Shown here: positions 16,361-26,757 of the stretch, in pieces
How positions within the stretch are numbered: position 1 is the stretch's first letter
Layout: each line of letters begins with the position of its first letter
Assembly: GCA_003854995.1 (NCBI GenBank)
Contig: RQOI01000049.1
Location: 1 to 31,364 of the forward strand
Direction: 5' to 3'
Source: Candidatus Zhuqueibacterota bacterium
Lineage (GTDB): Bacteria > Zhuqueibacterota > Zhuqueibacteria > Residuimicrobiales > Krinioviventaceae
DNA length: 31,364 bases
Program-made: the position numbers and the translations under genes
Notes under the pieces: model-generated
Seen by the model: only the letters and a program-made list of their open reading frames with translations
Databases searched by the model: none
What the model was told of the DNA's origin: nothing

Positions 16361-17673
16361 AGCTGGCTTGTCTGAATCTCGGTTGCCCGAAAAATCAACT
16401 CGATCTCGAGACGATTCTTGGCGGGCTGTCGCAGAACGCGACGATCATCGATGACCCCCTTTGTGCGGACGCTGTGATCATCAATACCTGCGCGTTCATC
16501 GACAGCGCAAAGCAGGAATCCATTGATGCGATTTTTGAGATCGCCTCCTTGAAAGAAGAAAATCAGAATCTCAAGGTGCTTGTGACCGGCTGTCTGCCAC
16601 AACGTTACCAGCAGCAGCTGATAAAGCTCATGCCGGAAGTCGATCGGTTTTTTTTCACCGTGCCGGCCATGGCCACGCTGCGTGATGTCGAGGCTTATCT
16701 GCAGCAGCCCCCGAGTCGGGAACCCAAAAGGCATCCGCTCTCTCCGGGGCACTATGCCTATCTTCGCATTGCTGAAGGCTGCAGTAATCGCTGCGCCTAT
16801 TGCGCCATTCCGCTCATCAAGGGCGCTTTCTATAGCCGGCCATTGGAGCTGATTGTCGATGAAGCCCAGCAACTCGTGCGGAGCGGCGTGAAAGAAATCA
16901 TGCTCATTGGCCAGGATACGACGCTGTACGGCAGTGATCTGTCAGATGGCGTATCGCTTGAGGATGTTCTCGTCGCCCTGAACGATATCAACGGGCTGGC
17001 ATGGATACGGCTGCTCTACACGCATCCGGCGCACTGGCGCGATAGCCTGATCGACACCATGGCGTCCCTGCCCAAGGTCGTCCGCTACGTCGATCTGCCC
17101 ATCCAGCATATTGCCGATGCGATTCTCGAGCGGATGGGACGCAAGATCAGGCGCGCCGGTATTGAAAAATTGATAGAAAAGATCCGGTGCAAGATGCCTG
17201 ACATTGCCTTGCGCACATCCATCATCACCGGTTTTCCGGGCGAGAGTGAAGAAAATTTTGCCGAATTGCTCGATTTTCTGCAGCAGGTGCAATTCGAACG
17301 TCTCGGCGTTTTCACCTATTCACACGAAGAAAATACGCGCGCTTACAAGCTCAAAGATGACGTCTCACAAGAGGTCAAGCTGGAACGGCAACGCACCATC
17401 ATGCAGCTGCAGGAAGAAATAGTTGAAAAAAGAAATGTTTCTCTGCTCGGTCAGCAGATGACGGTCATCGTCGATGAGCCGGATGAAAAACAGGTCGCTG
17501 CCTATGCTCGCAGCCAGTGGGATGCGCCGGAGATCGATGGCAATATTTTGCTGTCCGGCCGTGTTGTAAAAGGTGAGTTTTATTCAGCTCGGATAACCGA
17601 TTCGAGTGGCTATGATCTGATCGGCGAGGTCGTGCAGTCGTCACGGCCACATGGAACAAAGATAGAGCGATAG
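16357..17673 (+). CDS. rimO: Ribosomal protein S12 methylthiotransferase RimO
   Basis: Radical-SAM enzyme that adds a methylthio group to the conserved aspartate of ribosomal protein S12. 438 residues in the usual three parts. The N-terminal UPF0004 domain has cluster cysteines Cys10 (NLGCPKNQLDLE), Cys45 (NTCAFIDSAKQESID) and Cys79 (VTGCLPQR). The radical-SAM core has CSNRCAYC (Cys142, 146, 149), and the TRAM-type C-terminal domain follows. NTCAFIDSAKQESID and GCPKN point to RimO rather than MiaB. The ATG overlaps the ftsY stop (ATGA). Confidence 0.93.
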   Translation: MKLACLNLGCPKNQLDLETILGGLSQNATIIDDPLCADAVIINTCAFIDSAKQESIDAIFEIASLKEENQNLKVLVTGCLPQRYQQQLIKLMPEVDRFFFTVPAMATLRDVEAYLQQPPSREPKRHPLSPGHYAYLRIAEGCSNRCAYCAIPLIKGAFYSRPLELIVDEAQQLVRSGVKEIMLIGQDTTLYGSDLSDGVSLEDVLVALNDINGLAWIRLLYTHPAHWRDSLIDTMASLPKVVRYVDLPIQHIADAILERMGRKIRRAGIEKLIEKIRCKMPDIALRTSIITGFPGESEENFAELLDFLQQVQFERLGVFTYSHEENTRAYKLKDDVSQEVKLERQRTIMQLQEEIVEKRNVSLLGQQMTVIVDEPDEKQVAAYARSQWDAPEIDGNILLSGRVVKGEFYSARITDSSGYDLIGEVVQSSRPHGTKIER

Positions 17674-17712
17674 GAGTAAACGAGCTGGTATCCTATTCAA
17701 TAAAGGATGATT

Positions 17713-18972
17713 ATGAAATTTAAAGCAATCATGATTTTACTTTTGTCGTTCATGCTCGGCAGAGCTGCCGACAACGTTTCGTCATATCCCCTGTTTCATT
17801 ACGATATCGTCGCGCACGCATCCAAGCAGACTCTGGCCATGGGACGAATCGAGATATTCATTGAGGTCCTGTATGATGATTTGCAATTCCTCAAGTCCGA
17901 TGACTCTTACGAGGCCGCCTACGAGATCTCGGTCATCATTCAGGATGGGGACGAACAGGTTGATGGCGATTTATGGACCGAAAAAATATCGGTCGATACT
18001 TTTGACCGAACCAACAGTCGGCGCGACATCGATCTGACGCACAAAACGTTTGAGCTCGAACCGGGGAAATACACTGTCAAGCTTCAATTTGCGGATGTCG
18101 AGAGTGGCCAAAGCTATGCTTCCGAGCAAAAAATATCGATTGATGACTATTCCAAACCCGCTATTTCCGGCAGCGGGATCACCTTTGCCCGACAGATCGA
18201 GATGGACGGTGATCAGATCAAGACCCTCTTTCCGGAGGTCACGACGCCCTATAAAGGTCTCGGCTATCCGACTTTTGCCTACTTTGAAATCTATAATCCA
18301 CCGTTGATCGATTCGGCTGACATCCGTTATCAAATCATCGGCGAGCGTACCAAATACAAATACCAAAAAGCCGCATCCATCCCGCTCCAGGGCGAGCGTT
18401 CTGCCTACAGTTTTACCTTGCCGGACTCTTTGTCACATGATCGCTATAACCTGATCGTCGAAATTGTCGCTGCTGACAAGATGGCGCGTCTGGAAAAAAC
18501 ATTTTACATTCGCTGGGGTGGCTTGCCCAGAAATACGGATGATCTCGATACAGCGATCAAACAGCTGCAATATATCGCGAATTCAAAAGAATGGAAAAAG
18601 CTGAAAAAAGCATCCGATGACAAGAAACTGCAGCAGTTTGTTGAATTCTGGAAACAGCGCGATCCGAGTCCCGGCACAGAGCAGAATGAGGCCATGGAAT
18701 CGTATTATGCAAAAATTGATGCGGCCAATCAAGCCTTCACGGTGATGGGTCGTGAAGGCTGGCAGACCGACCGCGGCATCGTATTCATCGTCCTTGGCCC
18801 GCCGGATGAAGTGATTCGAAATGACTATCCCTCAGGATCACGTCCGTATCAGATATGGCAGTATTACTCGATCAATCGCCAGTTTGAATTTTATGATCCG
18901 AATGGCTTCGGTGATTATGTCTTCATCTATCCCGTGTCTATCGCGGAACTGCAGCGCTTTGTCGAACGATGA
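17713..18972 (+). CDS. GWxTD domain-containing exported protein
   Basis: About 419 residues from ATG 17713, which has AAAGG at 17702-17706 at good distance; ATG 17707 abuts it. A signal peptide (about 1-18, ending MLGRA-A) precedes two beta-rich regions of about 120 residues each. Then comes a Lys-rich helical segment (about 275-310) and the conserved C-terminal module with GREGWQTDRGIVFIVLGPPDEV (GWQTD at 349-353) and RPYQIWQYY...FYDPNGFGDY. GWxTD proteins are found in FCB, Gemmatimonadota and Acidobacteriota genomes. I know of no established function. It overlaps the following LD-carboxypeptidase gene by 4 bases, hinting at an envelope role. Confidence 0.87.
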   Translation: MKFKAIMILLLSFMLGRAADNVSSYPLFHYDIVAHASKQTLAMGRIEIFIEVLYDDLQFLKSDDSYEAAYEISVIIQDGDEQVDGDLWTEKISVDTFDRTNSRRDIDLTHKTFELEPGKYTVKLQFADVESGQSYASEQKISIDDYSKPAISGSGITFARQIEMDGDQIKTLFPEVTTPYKGLGYPTFAYFEIYNPPLIDSADIRYQIIGERTKYKYQKAASIPLQGERSAYSFTLPDSLSHDRYNLIVEIVAADKMARLEKTFYIRWGGLPRNTDDLDTAIKQLQYIANSKEWKKLKKASDDKKLQQFVEFWKQRDPSPGTEQNEAMESYYAKIDAANQAFTVMGREGWQTDRGIVFIVLGPPDEVIRNDYPSGSRPYQIWQYYSINRQFEFYDPNGFGDYVFIYPVSIAELQRFVER

Positions 18973-19937
18973 TGACAGCGACAGCCCGGCACATCCGTGA
19001 GCAGAGCATAAAACCGCCCAGACTCTACGCGGGCGATGCAATCGGCATCATCTCGCCGGCCGGCGTCCTCGACGATGCGCGGCGGAGCCGCCTTGACCTG
19101 GCGCTCGCACACCTTCGGCGTCTGGGTTATGCTGTTTTCGAAGGTGCGTTCGCGCGGGAACGGCGCGGTTATTTCGCCGGTGCGGATGAAAAACGAGCGC
19201 AAGATCTGAACGATATGCTGCGCAATCCGGACATCAAGGCTCTCTTTTGTTCGCGCGGCGGTTATGGCAGTGCGCGGATCCTGGACAAAATCGACTATGC
19301 AGCGGCGCGCGAGTGTCCGAAAATCATTGTCGGCTATAGCGATGTGACCGCTCTCTCTCTGGCGCTGTGGGCGAAATTAGGGCTGGTGACGTTTTCCGGC
19401 CCGATGGCGGCCATTGAATTGTTTGATATGCACAGACGCACCGCCGATTCTTTGTGGCGGCTGCTCGCCGGGGCAACGCCGACCTGGCGCGCCGGCGTCC
19501 ATGGCAATGCGTGGGAAAAAATATCGCTCGGCGTGGCAGAAGGAATATTGCTGGGCGGTTGTCTCTCTGTCGTCGCATCCCTCATTGGCACGCCCTATTG
19601 CCCGGACTTTAGCGGGGCCATCCTGCTGCTCGAAGATATCGGCGAACATCTTTATAGAATAGATCGGCTGTTCTCCCAGCTCAAAAATGCCGGCATTCTG
19701 GACGCTGTGCATGGCATTGTTCTCGGACACTTTGTTGATATCATTCCCGATTCAAGTGACAATCCTGTTGATTTTATCGATATCATCTCGTATTATTGCG
19801 CTCCGCTTGAGATCCCGGTCATCTGCAATTTTCCGTATGGCCATATACCGATCAAGTATACATTACCCATGGGCTGCCGCGTGCGTCTCAACGCTGATGC
19901 GGGCGTCCTCAAGCTTTTGGAGCCAGGAGTGAAATGA
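18969..19937 (+). CDS. ldcA: LD-carboxypeptidase (peptidase S66 family)
   Basis: Removes the terminal D-alanine from the tetrapeptide of murein in peptidoglycan recycling. 322 residues, family-typical. The Ser-His-Glu triad is visible: Ser124 in VGYSDVTAL, Glu222 in LLLEDIGEHLYRIDR and His292 in FPYGHIPIKYTLPMG. CSRGGYGSARIL and the FSGPM segment are also conserved. No signal peptide is seen, consistent with the cytoplasmic E. coli LdcA. The start ATG overlaps the GWxTD stop and its own stop overlaps purN. Confidence 0.92.
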   Translation: MMTATARHIREQSIKPPRLYAGDAIGIISPAGVLDDARRSRLDLALAHLRRLGYAVFEGAFARERRGYFAGADEKRAQDLNDMLRNPDIKALFCSRGGYGSARILDKIDYAAARECPKIIVGYSDVTALSLALWAKLGLVTFSGPMAAIELFDMHRRTADSLWRLLAGATPTWRAGVHGNAWEKISLGVAEGILLGGCLSVVASLIGTPYCPDFSGAILLLEDIGEHLYRIDRLFSQLKNAGILDAVHGIVLGHFVDIIPDSSDNPVDFIDIISYYCAPLEIPVICNFPYGHIPIKYTLPMGCRVRLNADAGVLKLLEPGVK

Positions 19938-20581
19938 TGGAGGTTGAACCGATCCGAATTGTCGCATTTGCGTCCGGCAATGGTTCAAACGTGCGAGCCA
20001 TTTACGATAATATTCAAAGAGGATCACTCAGCGCCGATCTCGTCGGCGTCATCAGCAATAATTCAGGGTGCGGCGCGTTGCAGTTTGCCCGGGAAAACAG
20101 CATTCCGGCGTTGCACATCTCTCTCCGGCAATTCAGCACAGCGGCGGCGTACGAAGAAAGGCTCTTGAATGTCCTGCACGAGCGGGCGCCTGATCTGATC
20201 GTCCTCGCCGGTTATATGAAGATGATGCCGGAATCGATCGTGCGGGCTTTTAAGAATCGAATGCTGAATATTCACCCGGCACTGTTGCCGTCTTTTGGCG
20301 GCAGAGGCTTGTATGGCCATCTTGTGCACGAAGCGGTGCTCGACTATGGCTGCAAGGTGTCGGGCGTCACCGTGCATCTGGTGGATGCGGAATATGATAC
20401 TGGCCCGCCGGTCCTGCAGCGTTGCGTCCCGGTGCTGGATGACGATACGCCGGAAACTCTTGCGAGTCGGGTGCTGCAGGAAGAGCACAAGATATATTCC
20501 GATGCCATTCAACTGTTTGCGGAAAAGAGGGTGCAGATCAGTGGGCGAAGCGTCCGAATCTGTGCCGGGAGTAAAAAATGA
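19934..20581 (+). CDS. purN: Phosphoribosylglycinamide formyltransferase
   Basis: Transfers a formyl group from 10-formyltetrahydrofolate to GAR in purine synthesis. 215 residues. The phosphate-binding GNGSN (15-19), LAGYMKMM, NIHPALLPSFGGRGLYG (112-128, with catalytic Asn112 and His114) and GVTVHLVDAEYDTGPP with catalytic Asp155 are intact. Two adjacent ATGs (19934, 19937) could start it. AGGAG at 19925-19929 sits slightly better for the second. It overlaps both ldcA and the sulfatase gene by 4 bases and uses the folate product of the pathway begun by folB/folK. Confidence 0.94.
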   Translation: MMEVEPIRIVAFASGNGSNVRAIYDNIQRGSLSADLVGVISNNSGCGALQFARENSIPALHISLRQFSTAAAYEERLLNVLHERAPDLIVLAGYMKMMPESIVRAFKNRMLNIHPALLPSFGGRGLYGHLVHEAVLDYGCKVSGVTVHLVDAEYDTGPPVLQRCVPVLDDDTPETLASRVLQEEHKIYSDAIQLFAEKRVQISGRSVRICAGSKK

Positions 20582-21930
20582 GACAGTTCTTTATTATCCT
20601 CACCCTTTGTGTCGGGCTTTTATTCACCTGTGGAGAGACATCCGGCCGCTCTCCCAACATTATTTATATCATGTGCGACGACCTCGGTTATGGTGATCTC
20701 GGCTGTTATGGCCAGCAGACTATTGGGACCCCGAACATTGATCGGTTGGCATCCGAAGGCATGCGGTTCACTGATTTTTACGCCGGCCACACGGTCTGTC
20801 GACCGTCACGGCTCGTCTTATGGACGGGCAGACACACGGGGCACACCGCGATTGCCTCGAACGCGCCGTACGTTTTTCAACCCGAGGACATCACCGTCGC
20901 CGAGCTGCTGCAAAAAGCCGGCTATGTCACCGGCGGCGTCGGCAAGTGGGCTATGGCGGATGCGGAAGGTCGTGGTCATCCGAACGATAATGGCTTTGAT
21001 TTCTGGATGGGCTATCTTGATCAGAGCGAAGCCCATAATTACTACCCTCTTTTCCTATGGCGTAATCGCGAAAAGGCAGCGCTGGCGGGAAATCTGTTGT
21101 ATGCGAGGGATGAGAACAATCGCGGTCGCGTCGCCCAGGAGCGCAAGACCTATTCGCACGATGTCCTGACAGATGAAGCACTGGCTTTCATTCGTGCGCA
21201 CGCGACTCGACCATTCTTGCTGCATGTGCACTGGACGATCCCGCATGCCAACAACGAAGGTGGTCGCGTCACCGGCGACGGCATGGAAGTGCCGGAATAT
21301 GGTCAGTATGAGAACATGGACTGGCCGACGCCTGAAAAAGGATTCGCGGCCATGGTGTCGCGCATGGATCGTGATGTCGGGCGAATCGTCGCCGTGCTGC
21401 AGGAATTGGACATAGACGACAAGACGATCATCTTTTTCACCTCCGATAATGGGCCGCATCAGGAAGGAGGACATGAACACGAATATTTCAATTCCAACGG
21501 CCCGCTGCGCGGCTACAAACGCGATCTCTATGATGGCGGCATTCGTGTGCCCATGATCGTACGCTGGCCAGGCACGGTGCAAGCCGGATCTGTGTCCCAC
21601 ACTGTCGCCGCTTTTTGGGATTATCTGCCAACAGCCTGCGACATCGCCGGCATTAAACCGCCGGATGATATTGATGGGCTGTCATTTTTGCCAGAGATTC
21701 TCGGGAACGAACAGCCGCAACACGACTATCTGTACTGGAAATTTGTTGGAGAAAGCCGCGATCAGGAAGCGATTCGCGCAGGTCAGTGGAAAGCGGTGCG
21801 TCCAAAGGTCGATGCTCCCATTGAACTTTATGATGTGAACCGGGATGTGGGTGAGCAAAACGATCTGGCGACTGTGCATCCGGAGATCGTTGCCAGGATG
21901 GTGAATTACATGGAAGAAGCAAAAAAATAA
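20578..21930 (+). CDS. Sulfatase (arylsulfatase family, formylglycine-dependent)
   Basis: 450 residues. The first 23 or so residues form a signal peptide; a Cys at 18 (LLFTCGE) is only a weak lipobox. Metal-binding Asp34/Asp35 lie in YIMCDDLGYGDLG. CRPSRLVLWTGR (Cys74) is the CxPSR sulfatase signature in which the cysteine is converted to formylglycine. GVGKWAM, HWTIPH and FFTSDNGPH supply the remaining active-site segments. The product should hydrolyse sulfate esters outside the cytoplasm, perhaps on sulfated polysaccharide or glycolipid; the substrate is unknown. No formylglycine-generating enzyme is in the window. It starts inside the end of purN (ATGA), an unusual operon partner. Confidence 0.9.
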   Translation: MRQFFIILTLCVGLLFTCGETSGRSPNIIYIMCDDLGYGDLGCYGQQTIGTPNIDRLASEGMRFTDFYAGHTVCRPSRLVLWTGRHTGHTAIASNAPYVFQPEDITVAELLQKAGYVTGGVGKWAMADAEGRGHPNDNGFDFWMGYLDQSEAHNYYPLFLWRNREKAALAGNLLYARDENNRGRVAQERKTYSHDVLTDEALAFIRAHATRPFLLHVHWTIPHANNEGGRVTGDGMEVPEYGQYENMDWPTPEKGFAAMVSRMDRDVGRIVAVLQELDIDDKTIIFFTSDNGPHQEGGHEHEYFNSNGPLRGYKRDLYDGGIRVPMIVRWPGTVQAGSVSHTVAAFWDYLPTACDIAGIKPPDDIDGLSFLPEILGNEQPQHDYLYWKFVGESRDQEAIRAGQWKAVRPKVDAPIELYDVNRDVGEQNDLATVHPEIVARMVNYMEEAKK

Positions 21931-21979
21931 AAATATAAATGAATTTAACGATCATGACCAAAATTAGCAGAGGATGAAA

Positions 21980-23542
21980 GTGAAGAATATTCAAATCAAG
22001 CGCGCATTGCTGAGTGTTTACGATAAAACCGGCGTCGTGGAATTTGCAAAGAAATTGTGTGAACATGGCGTGGAGATCTGCTCGACCGGCGGCACGTTCA
22101 AGCTGCTGCAAGAGAACGGCATCCAGGTGATCAAGGTCTCCGAGATCACAAAATCGCCGGAAATTCTCGGCGGTCGGGTGAAAACATTGCATCCCACTAT
22201 TCATGGCGGCATACTCGCAAAGCGGACGCCGGAACATTTGGCCGAGCTGGCTGAACATGGCATTGCGCAAATCGACATGGTCGTGGTCAATCTTTACCCG
22301 TTTGAGCGCACGGTCGCTGCGCCGGATGTGACGCTGGACGTTGCTCTGGAAAATATTGACATCGGCGGCCCCACCATGATTCGCGCCGCGGCGAAAAATT
22401 ATCCGAACGTCGTCGTGGTCGTTGATCCGGGCTTTTATGAGCCGATTTTGCAAGAGATGGCAGAAAATGACGGCGCTGTCTCGGATGCGTTGCGCTACAA
22501 AATGGCGTTAGCCGCGTTTCAGCGCACATCGCAGTATGATGCTGCCATTTCAGCCTATCTGGCGCAACTGGATCGCCGTGTCGACGCACTGCCCGATGAG
22601 CTGATGCTGCACCTGCGCAAGGTTCAAGATCTGCGTTACGGTGAAAATCCGCACCAGCGAGCTGCTTTTTATGCGGACGTCGCCAGGGGAGCTGTCGGTA
22701 TGGTCGCCGCCAAACAGCTGCACGGCAAAGAATTGTCCTACAACAACCTGCAGGACATACAGGGCGCCATCAATCTGGCGCTCGAGTTCGACAGACCCGC
22801 GGCCGTCATCATCAAGCACAGCAATCCGTGCGGCGCGGCCTGGGCGGATGATGTGGCGACGGCGTACGAGTCCGCTCTCAGCACAGATCCGGCGTCAGCT
22901 TTTGGCGGCATTGTGGCCATGAATCGCGAGGTGTCAGAGGCTGCGGCGGATAAAATAGCCAGGATTTTCACCGAGGTCGTCGTTGCGCCGGCGTTTGCGC
23001 CACGAGCCCTCGATATCCTCAAGCAAAAGAAGAACATTCGCCTGATCCTCTGGCCTTCCGATCACCTGCCAATGTCCGGAATTGAAGTGAAGGCAATCGA
23101 AGGCGGCTTTTTGCTGGAGGACATGGACCTTGCGCCGGAAAAGTACGACGAATGGAAAGTCGTGTCAAACCGCCGGCCCACTGAAATGGAATGGCTGGCG
23201 ATGCGGTTTGGCTGGCGAGTTGGCAAATGGGTCAAGAGCAATGCTGTCCTGTTCGTCAATGGCGAAAAAACGCTCGGCATCGGTGCCGGCCAGATGTCGC
23301 GCGTCGACGCTGCCAAGTTGGCGGTCAGCAAGGCCGGAGACGCCGGCTTGAGCCTGGAAGGATCAGTCGTCATCTCTGACGCTTTTTTCCCTTTTCGCGA
23401 CGGCGTCGATGTGGCGGCAAAAGCGGGAGCGACGGCCCTCATCGAGCCCGGCGGCTCTGTTCGTGATGATGAGGTCATCGCCGCTGCCGATGAACACGAT
23501 ATGGCGCTGGTCTTCACCGGACGACGGCATTTTCGCCACTGA
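21980..23542 (+). CDS. purH: Bifunctional AICAR transformylase / IMP cyclohydrolase
   Basis: Last two steps to IMP: formylation of AICAR, then ring closure. About 520 residues from GTG 21980, which has AGAGG (21969-21973) six bases upstream. ATG 21974 in the same frame directly abuts that site and would add MK. The N-terminal cyclohydrolase (MGS-like fold) shows ALLSVYDKTG, CSTGGTFKLL, GGRVKTLHPTIHGGIL and VVNLYPFE. The C-terminal transformylase shows QDLRYGENPHQ, LSYNNLQD, IIKHSNPCG, SAFGGIVAMN and SDAFFPFRDGVD. All expected segments are present. It is probably the last gene of the long cluster. Confidence 0.95.
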   Translation: MKNIQIKRALLSVYDKTGVVEFAKKLCEHGVEICSTGGTFKLLQENGIQVIKVSEITKSPEILGGRVKTLHPTIHGGILAKRTPEHLAELAEHGIAQIDMVVVNLYPFERTVAAPDVTLDVALENIDIGGPTMIRAAAKNYPNVVVVVDPGFYEPILQEMAENDGAVSDALRYKMALAAFQRTSQYDAAISAYLAQLDRRVDALPDELMLHLRKVQDLRYGENPHQRAAFYADVARGAVGMVAAKQLHGKELSYNNLQDIQGAINLALEFDRPAAVIIKHSNPCGAAWADDVATAYESALSTDPASAFGGIVAMNREVSEAAADKIARIFTEVVVAPAFAPRALDILKQKKNIRLILWPSDHLPMSGIEVKAIEGGFLLEDMDLAPEKYDEWKVVSNRRPTEMEWLAMRFGWRVGKWVKSNAVLFVNGEKTLGIGAGQMSRVDAAKLAVSKAGDAGLSLEGSVVISDAFFPFRDGVDVAAKAGATALIEPGGSVRDDEVIAAADEHDMALVFTGRRHFRH

Positions 23543-23557
23543 TCCCGATAATGTAAA

Positions 23558-23586
23558 TTGCGCATTTGGCAATATTTTATTAAATT
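23558..23586 (+). promoter_or_regulatory. Possible promoter upstream of the PBP gene
   Basis: TTGCGC at 23558-23563 and TAAATT at 23581-23586 are spaced by 17 bases in an A/T-rich gap of 77 bases between purH and the penicillin-binding protein gene. The -35 box is a weak match, so this is tentative. Confidence 0.3.
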
Positions 23587-23619
23587 TTGTGGTGTGTTGA
23601 ATAGAGGACAGTTGTCACC

Positions 23620-25830
23620 ATGACGTTCAAGAGATCGACCACAGCGAAAGTGTTGGGCATCAAAAAGCTGACAAAAAAAGACTCTGATAAACTGTCGCGG
23701 GCCTGCAAATGGTTCATTTGGCTGCTCGTTTTCGGTTTCTTTTTCGGCGTTGCCGTGCTATGGTATATGAGTCGCGGCTTGCCCTCGTTCGAACAGCTCG
23801 AAAATTTTACCCCGGAGCTGGCGACCAAAGTCTATTCCGCCGACGGCAAACTGGTCTCAGAGTTTTTCACCCAGCGCCGTTTCTACACGCCTTTGAGCGA
23901 TATCCCTCAGCGGGTAAAAAATGCTGTTTTGGCAATTGAAGATCATCAATTTTATGAACATTGGGGTGTCTCGCCGTCGCGTTTTTTTCTGGTGACCATG
24001 AAATTCATCCTTTCGGGCGGCAGCACCGAGGGAGGCGGCGCCAGCACGCTGACGCAGCAGCTGGCGCGGCGACTCTACCTGACGCCTGAGCAGACCGTCA
24101 CGCGCAAGATCAAAGAGATCCTCACCGCCATTCAGATTGAACGCGCCTATACCAAAGATGAAATACTCGAAATGTACATGAATCAGATGCAGTTTAGCTA
24201 TGCCACCTATGGCGTTGAATCCGCTGCGCGCTATCTGTTCGACAAATCGATTCAGGACGTTGACCTGGCTGAGGCTGCCTTGCTGGCAGGTGCGGCGCAA
24301 CGGCCGGCAATCTATAATCCTTATGAAAACTATGATCGCACCAAGTCCCGCAGAAATTTTGTGCTGTCGCGCATGGTTGAAGAAGGATTTATCACGCGTG
24401 CCGTTTACGATTCGTGCGCTGCGGCGGAGATCGTCCTCAAAGAGCACAGCGAAGAAACGCCAATTGATGATCCATCCTATTTTACCGAGCATGTTCGACG
24501 ATTGCTCTATGAAAAGTATGGCTATGACATTTATGAGACCGGTCTGAGAATTTACACAACCCTGGACACGCGACTGCAGACCGCGGCGAACCGTGCCATT
24601 CGCAATCATTTGCCCAAACTGCAGGAACGGGTCAACAATTCGTTTCGCCGCCGGAGAAATTTCGCCTATATATGCCCACCGAGTTTATTGAAGCGCAAAA
24701 CCCTCGAGCAGGTTATGCAGGACAAGGCGCTTGTCGATTCATTGATCGCGGAAAAGTGCCGCGTGCAGGTGGCATTCGTTGCGCTTGATCCGCATAACGG
24801 CCACATTCTCGCCATGGTGGGCGGTCGAAATTACGAGGAGAGCGAATTCAATCGGGCGACGCAGGCCATTCGACAGCCTGGATCGGCTTTTAAACCGATC
24901 CTCTATACGACGGCCATTGATAACGGTTTTATGCCTTTTTACACCAAACTGAACCAGCCGGTGACGGTTGAGGATATGGATGGCCAGGGCACTCGCTGGA
25001 CGCCGCAAAATTATGACCACTCTGTGGGCGGTGAGACGCCCCTCCGGGAGGCCTTGCGTCGTTCGCTGAACCTCGTCTCCGTCCGTTTGATAAAAGATGA
25101 CGTGCCGCCACAGCGAGTCATCGAGTATGCTCGTAATTTAGGCATCTCAACGCCGCTCGAACCGGTTGACGCGCTGGCGCTCGGCGCCATTGGCGTCAAG
25201 CCGATTGAACTGGTGTCTGCATTCAGCGTCTTTGCCAACAAGGGCGTCTGGGTGAAACCCGTCGCCATTCTCAAGATCGAGGATAAGTACGGCAATGTCA
25301 TCGAGACAGCGACGACCGAGAGCCGCGGCGTGTTGCGGGAAGAGACCGCTTTTATCATGGCCAGCATGCTGCAGACCGTCGCATCGGCCGGCACCGGCGC
25401 AGCCTCCCGATCGGTCTACAAGTTTTATCATCCCGCCGGCGGCAAGACGGGGACGACGAACGAGTATACAGATGCGTGGTACATCACATTCACGCCCGAG
25501 ATTGTCGCCGGCGTCTGGGTGGGGCTCGATGATCCCAAGATGTCGCTGGGCGAACGACAATCGGGCGCTGTCGCCGCTTTGCCGATCACAGCGCCGTTCA
25601 TGAAAGAGGCGGTCGATACGCTGCATATTCCGGCGACGTCTTTTGAACGTCCACCCGGCATTGTCGATGTGTCGGTCTGCATGGAAACACAAAAACTGGC
25701 GACCGAGTATTGCCCGAATGTGATCAGAGACATTTGTGACGTTCGCTATCTGCCGAAGGAGAGATGCGATCTGCATACGGGAGAAAAATCAAAGCAACCG
25801 GCAGCGCAAAAAAGGCGAATTCGATATTAA
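23620..25830 (+). CDS. mrcA: Class A penicillin-binding protein 1A (transglycosylase/transpeptidase)
   Basis: Polymerises and crosslinks peptidoglycan at the outer face of the inner membrane. 736 residues: short cytoplasmic tail, one membrane span (about 31-49), GT51 transglycosylase (about 75-260), linker, then transpeptidase (about 385-670). GT51 motifs are EDHQFYEHWGV (catalytic Glu107) and GGASTLTQQLARRLYL. Transpeptidase motifs are SAFK (Ser422), SLN (482-484) and KTGTT (609-613). A Lys/Arg-rich insert at about 333-362 and a C-terminal tail with six cysteines from about 687 on are less conserved. It stands behind a 77-base gap and may have its own promoter. Confidence 0.94.
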   Translation: MTFKRSTTAKVLGIKKLTKKDSDKLSRACKWFIWLLVFGFFFGVAVLWYMSRGLPSFEQLENFTPELATKVYSADGKLVSEFFTQRRFYTPLSDIPQRVKNAVLAIEDHQFYEHWGVSPSRFFLVTMKFILSGGSTEGGGASTLTQQLARRLYLTPEQTVTRKIKEILTAIQIERAYTKDEILEMYMNQMQFSYATYGVESAARYLFDKSIQDVDLAEAALLAGAAQRPAIYNPYENYDRTKSRRNFVLSRMVEEGFITRAVYDSCAAAEIVLKEHSEETPIDDPSYFTEHVRRLLYEKYGYDIYETGLRIYTTLDTRLQTAANRAIRNHLPKLQERVNNSFRRRRNFAYICPPSLLKRKTLEQVMQDKALVDSLIAEKCRVQVAFVALDPHNGHILAMVGGRNYEESEFNRATQAIRQPGSAFKPILYTTAIDNGFMPFYTKLNQPVTVEDMDGQGTRWTPQNYDHSVGGETPLREALRRSLNLVSVRLIKDDVPPQRVIEYARNLGISTPLEPVDALALGAIGVKPIELVSAFSVFANKGVWVKPVAILKIEDKYGNVIETATTESRGVLREETAFIMASMLQTVASAGTGAASRSVYKFYHPAGGKTGTTNEYTDAWYITFTPEIVAGVWVGLDDPKMSLGERQSGAVAALPITAPFMKEAVDTLHIPATSFERPPGIVDVSVCMETQKLATEYCPNVIRDICDVRYLPKERCDLHTGEKSKQPAAQKRRIRY

Positions 25831-25867
25831 ATGTTAATATTTTGGCAACAGTCATGAGGTCATAAAA

Positions 25868-26752
<885 letters not shown>

Positions 26753-26757
26753 GGCGG

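Noticed and set aside
21653..22453. 266-codon minus-strand ORF
   Set aside because: Spans the ends of the sulfatase and purH in antisense and has no domain-like sequence.
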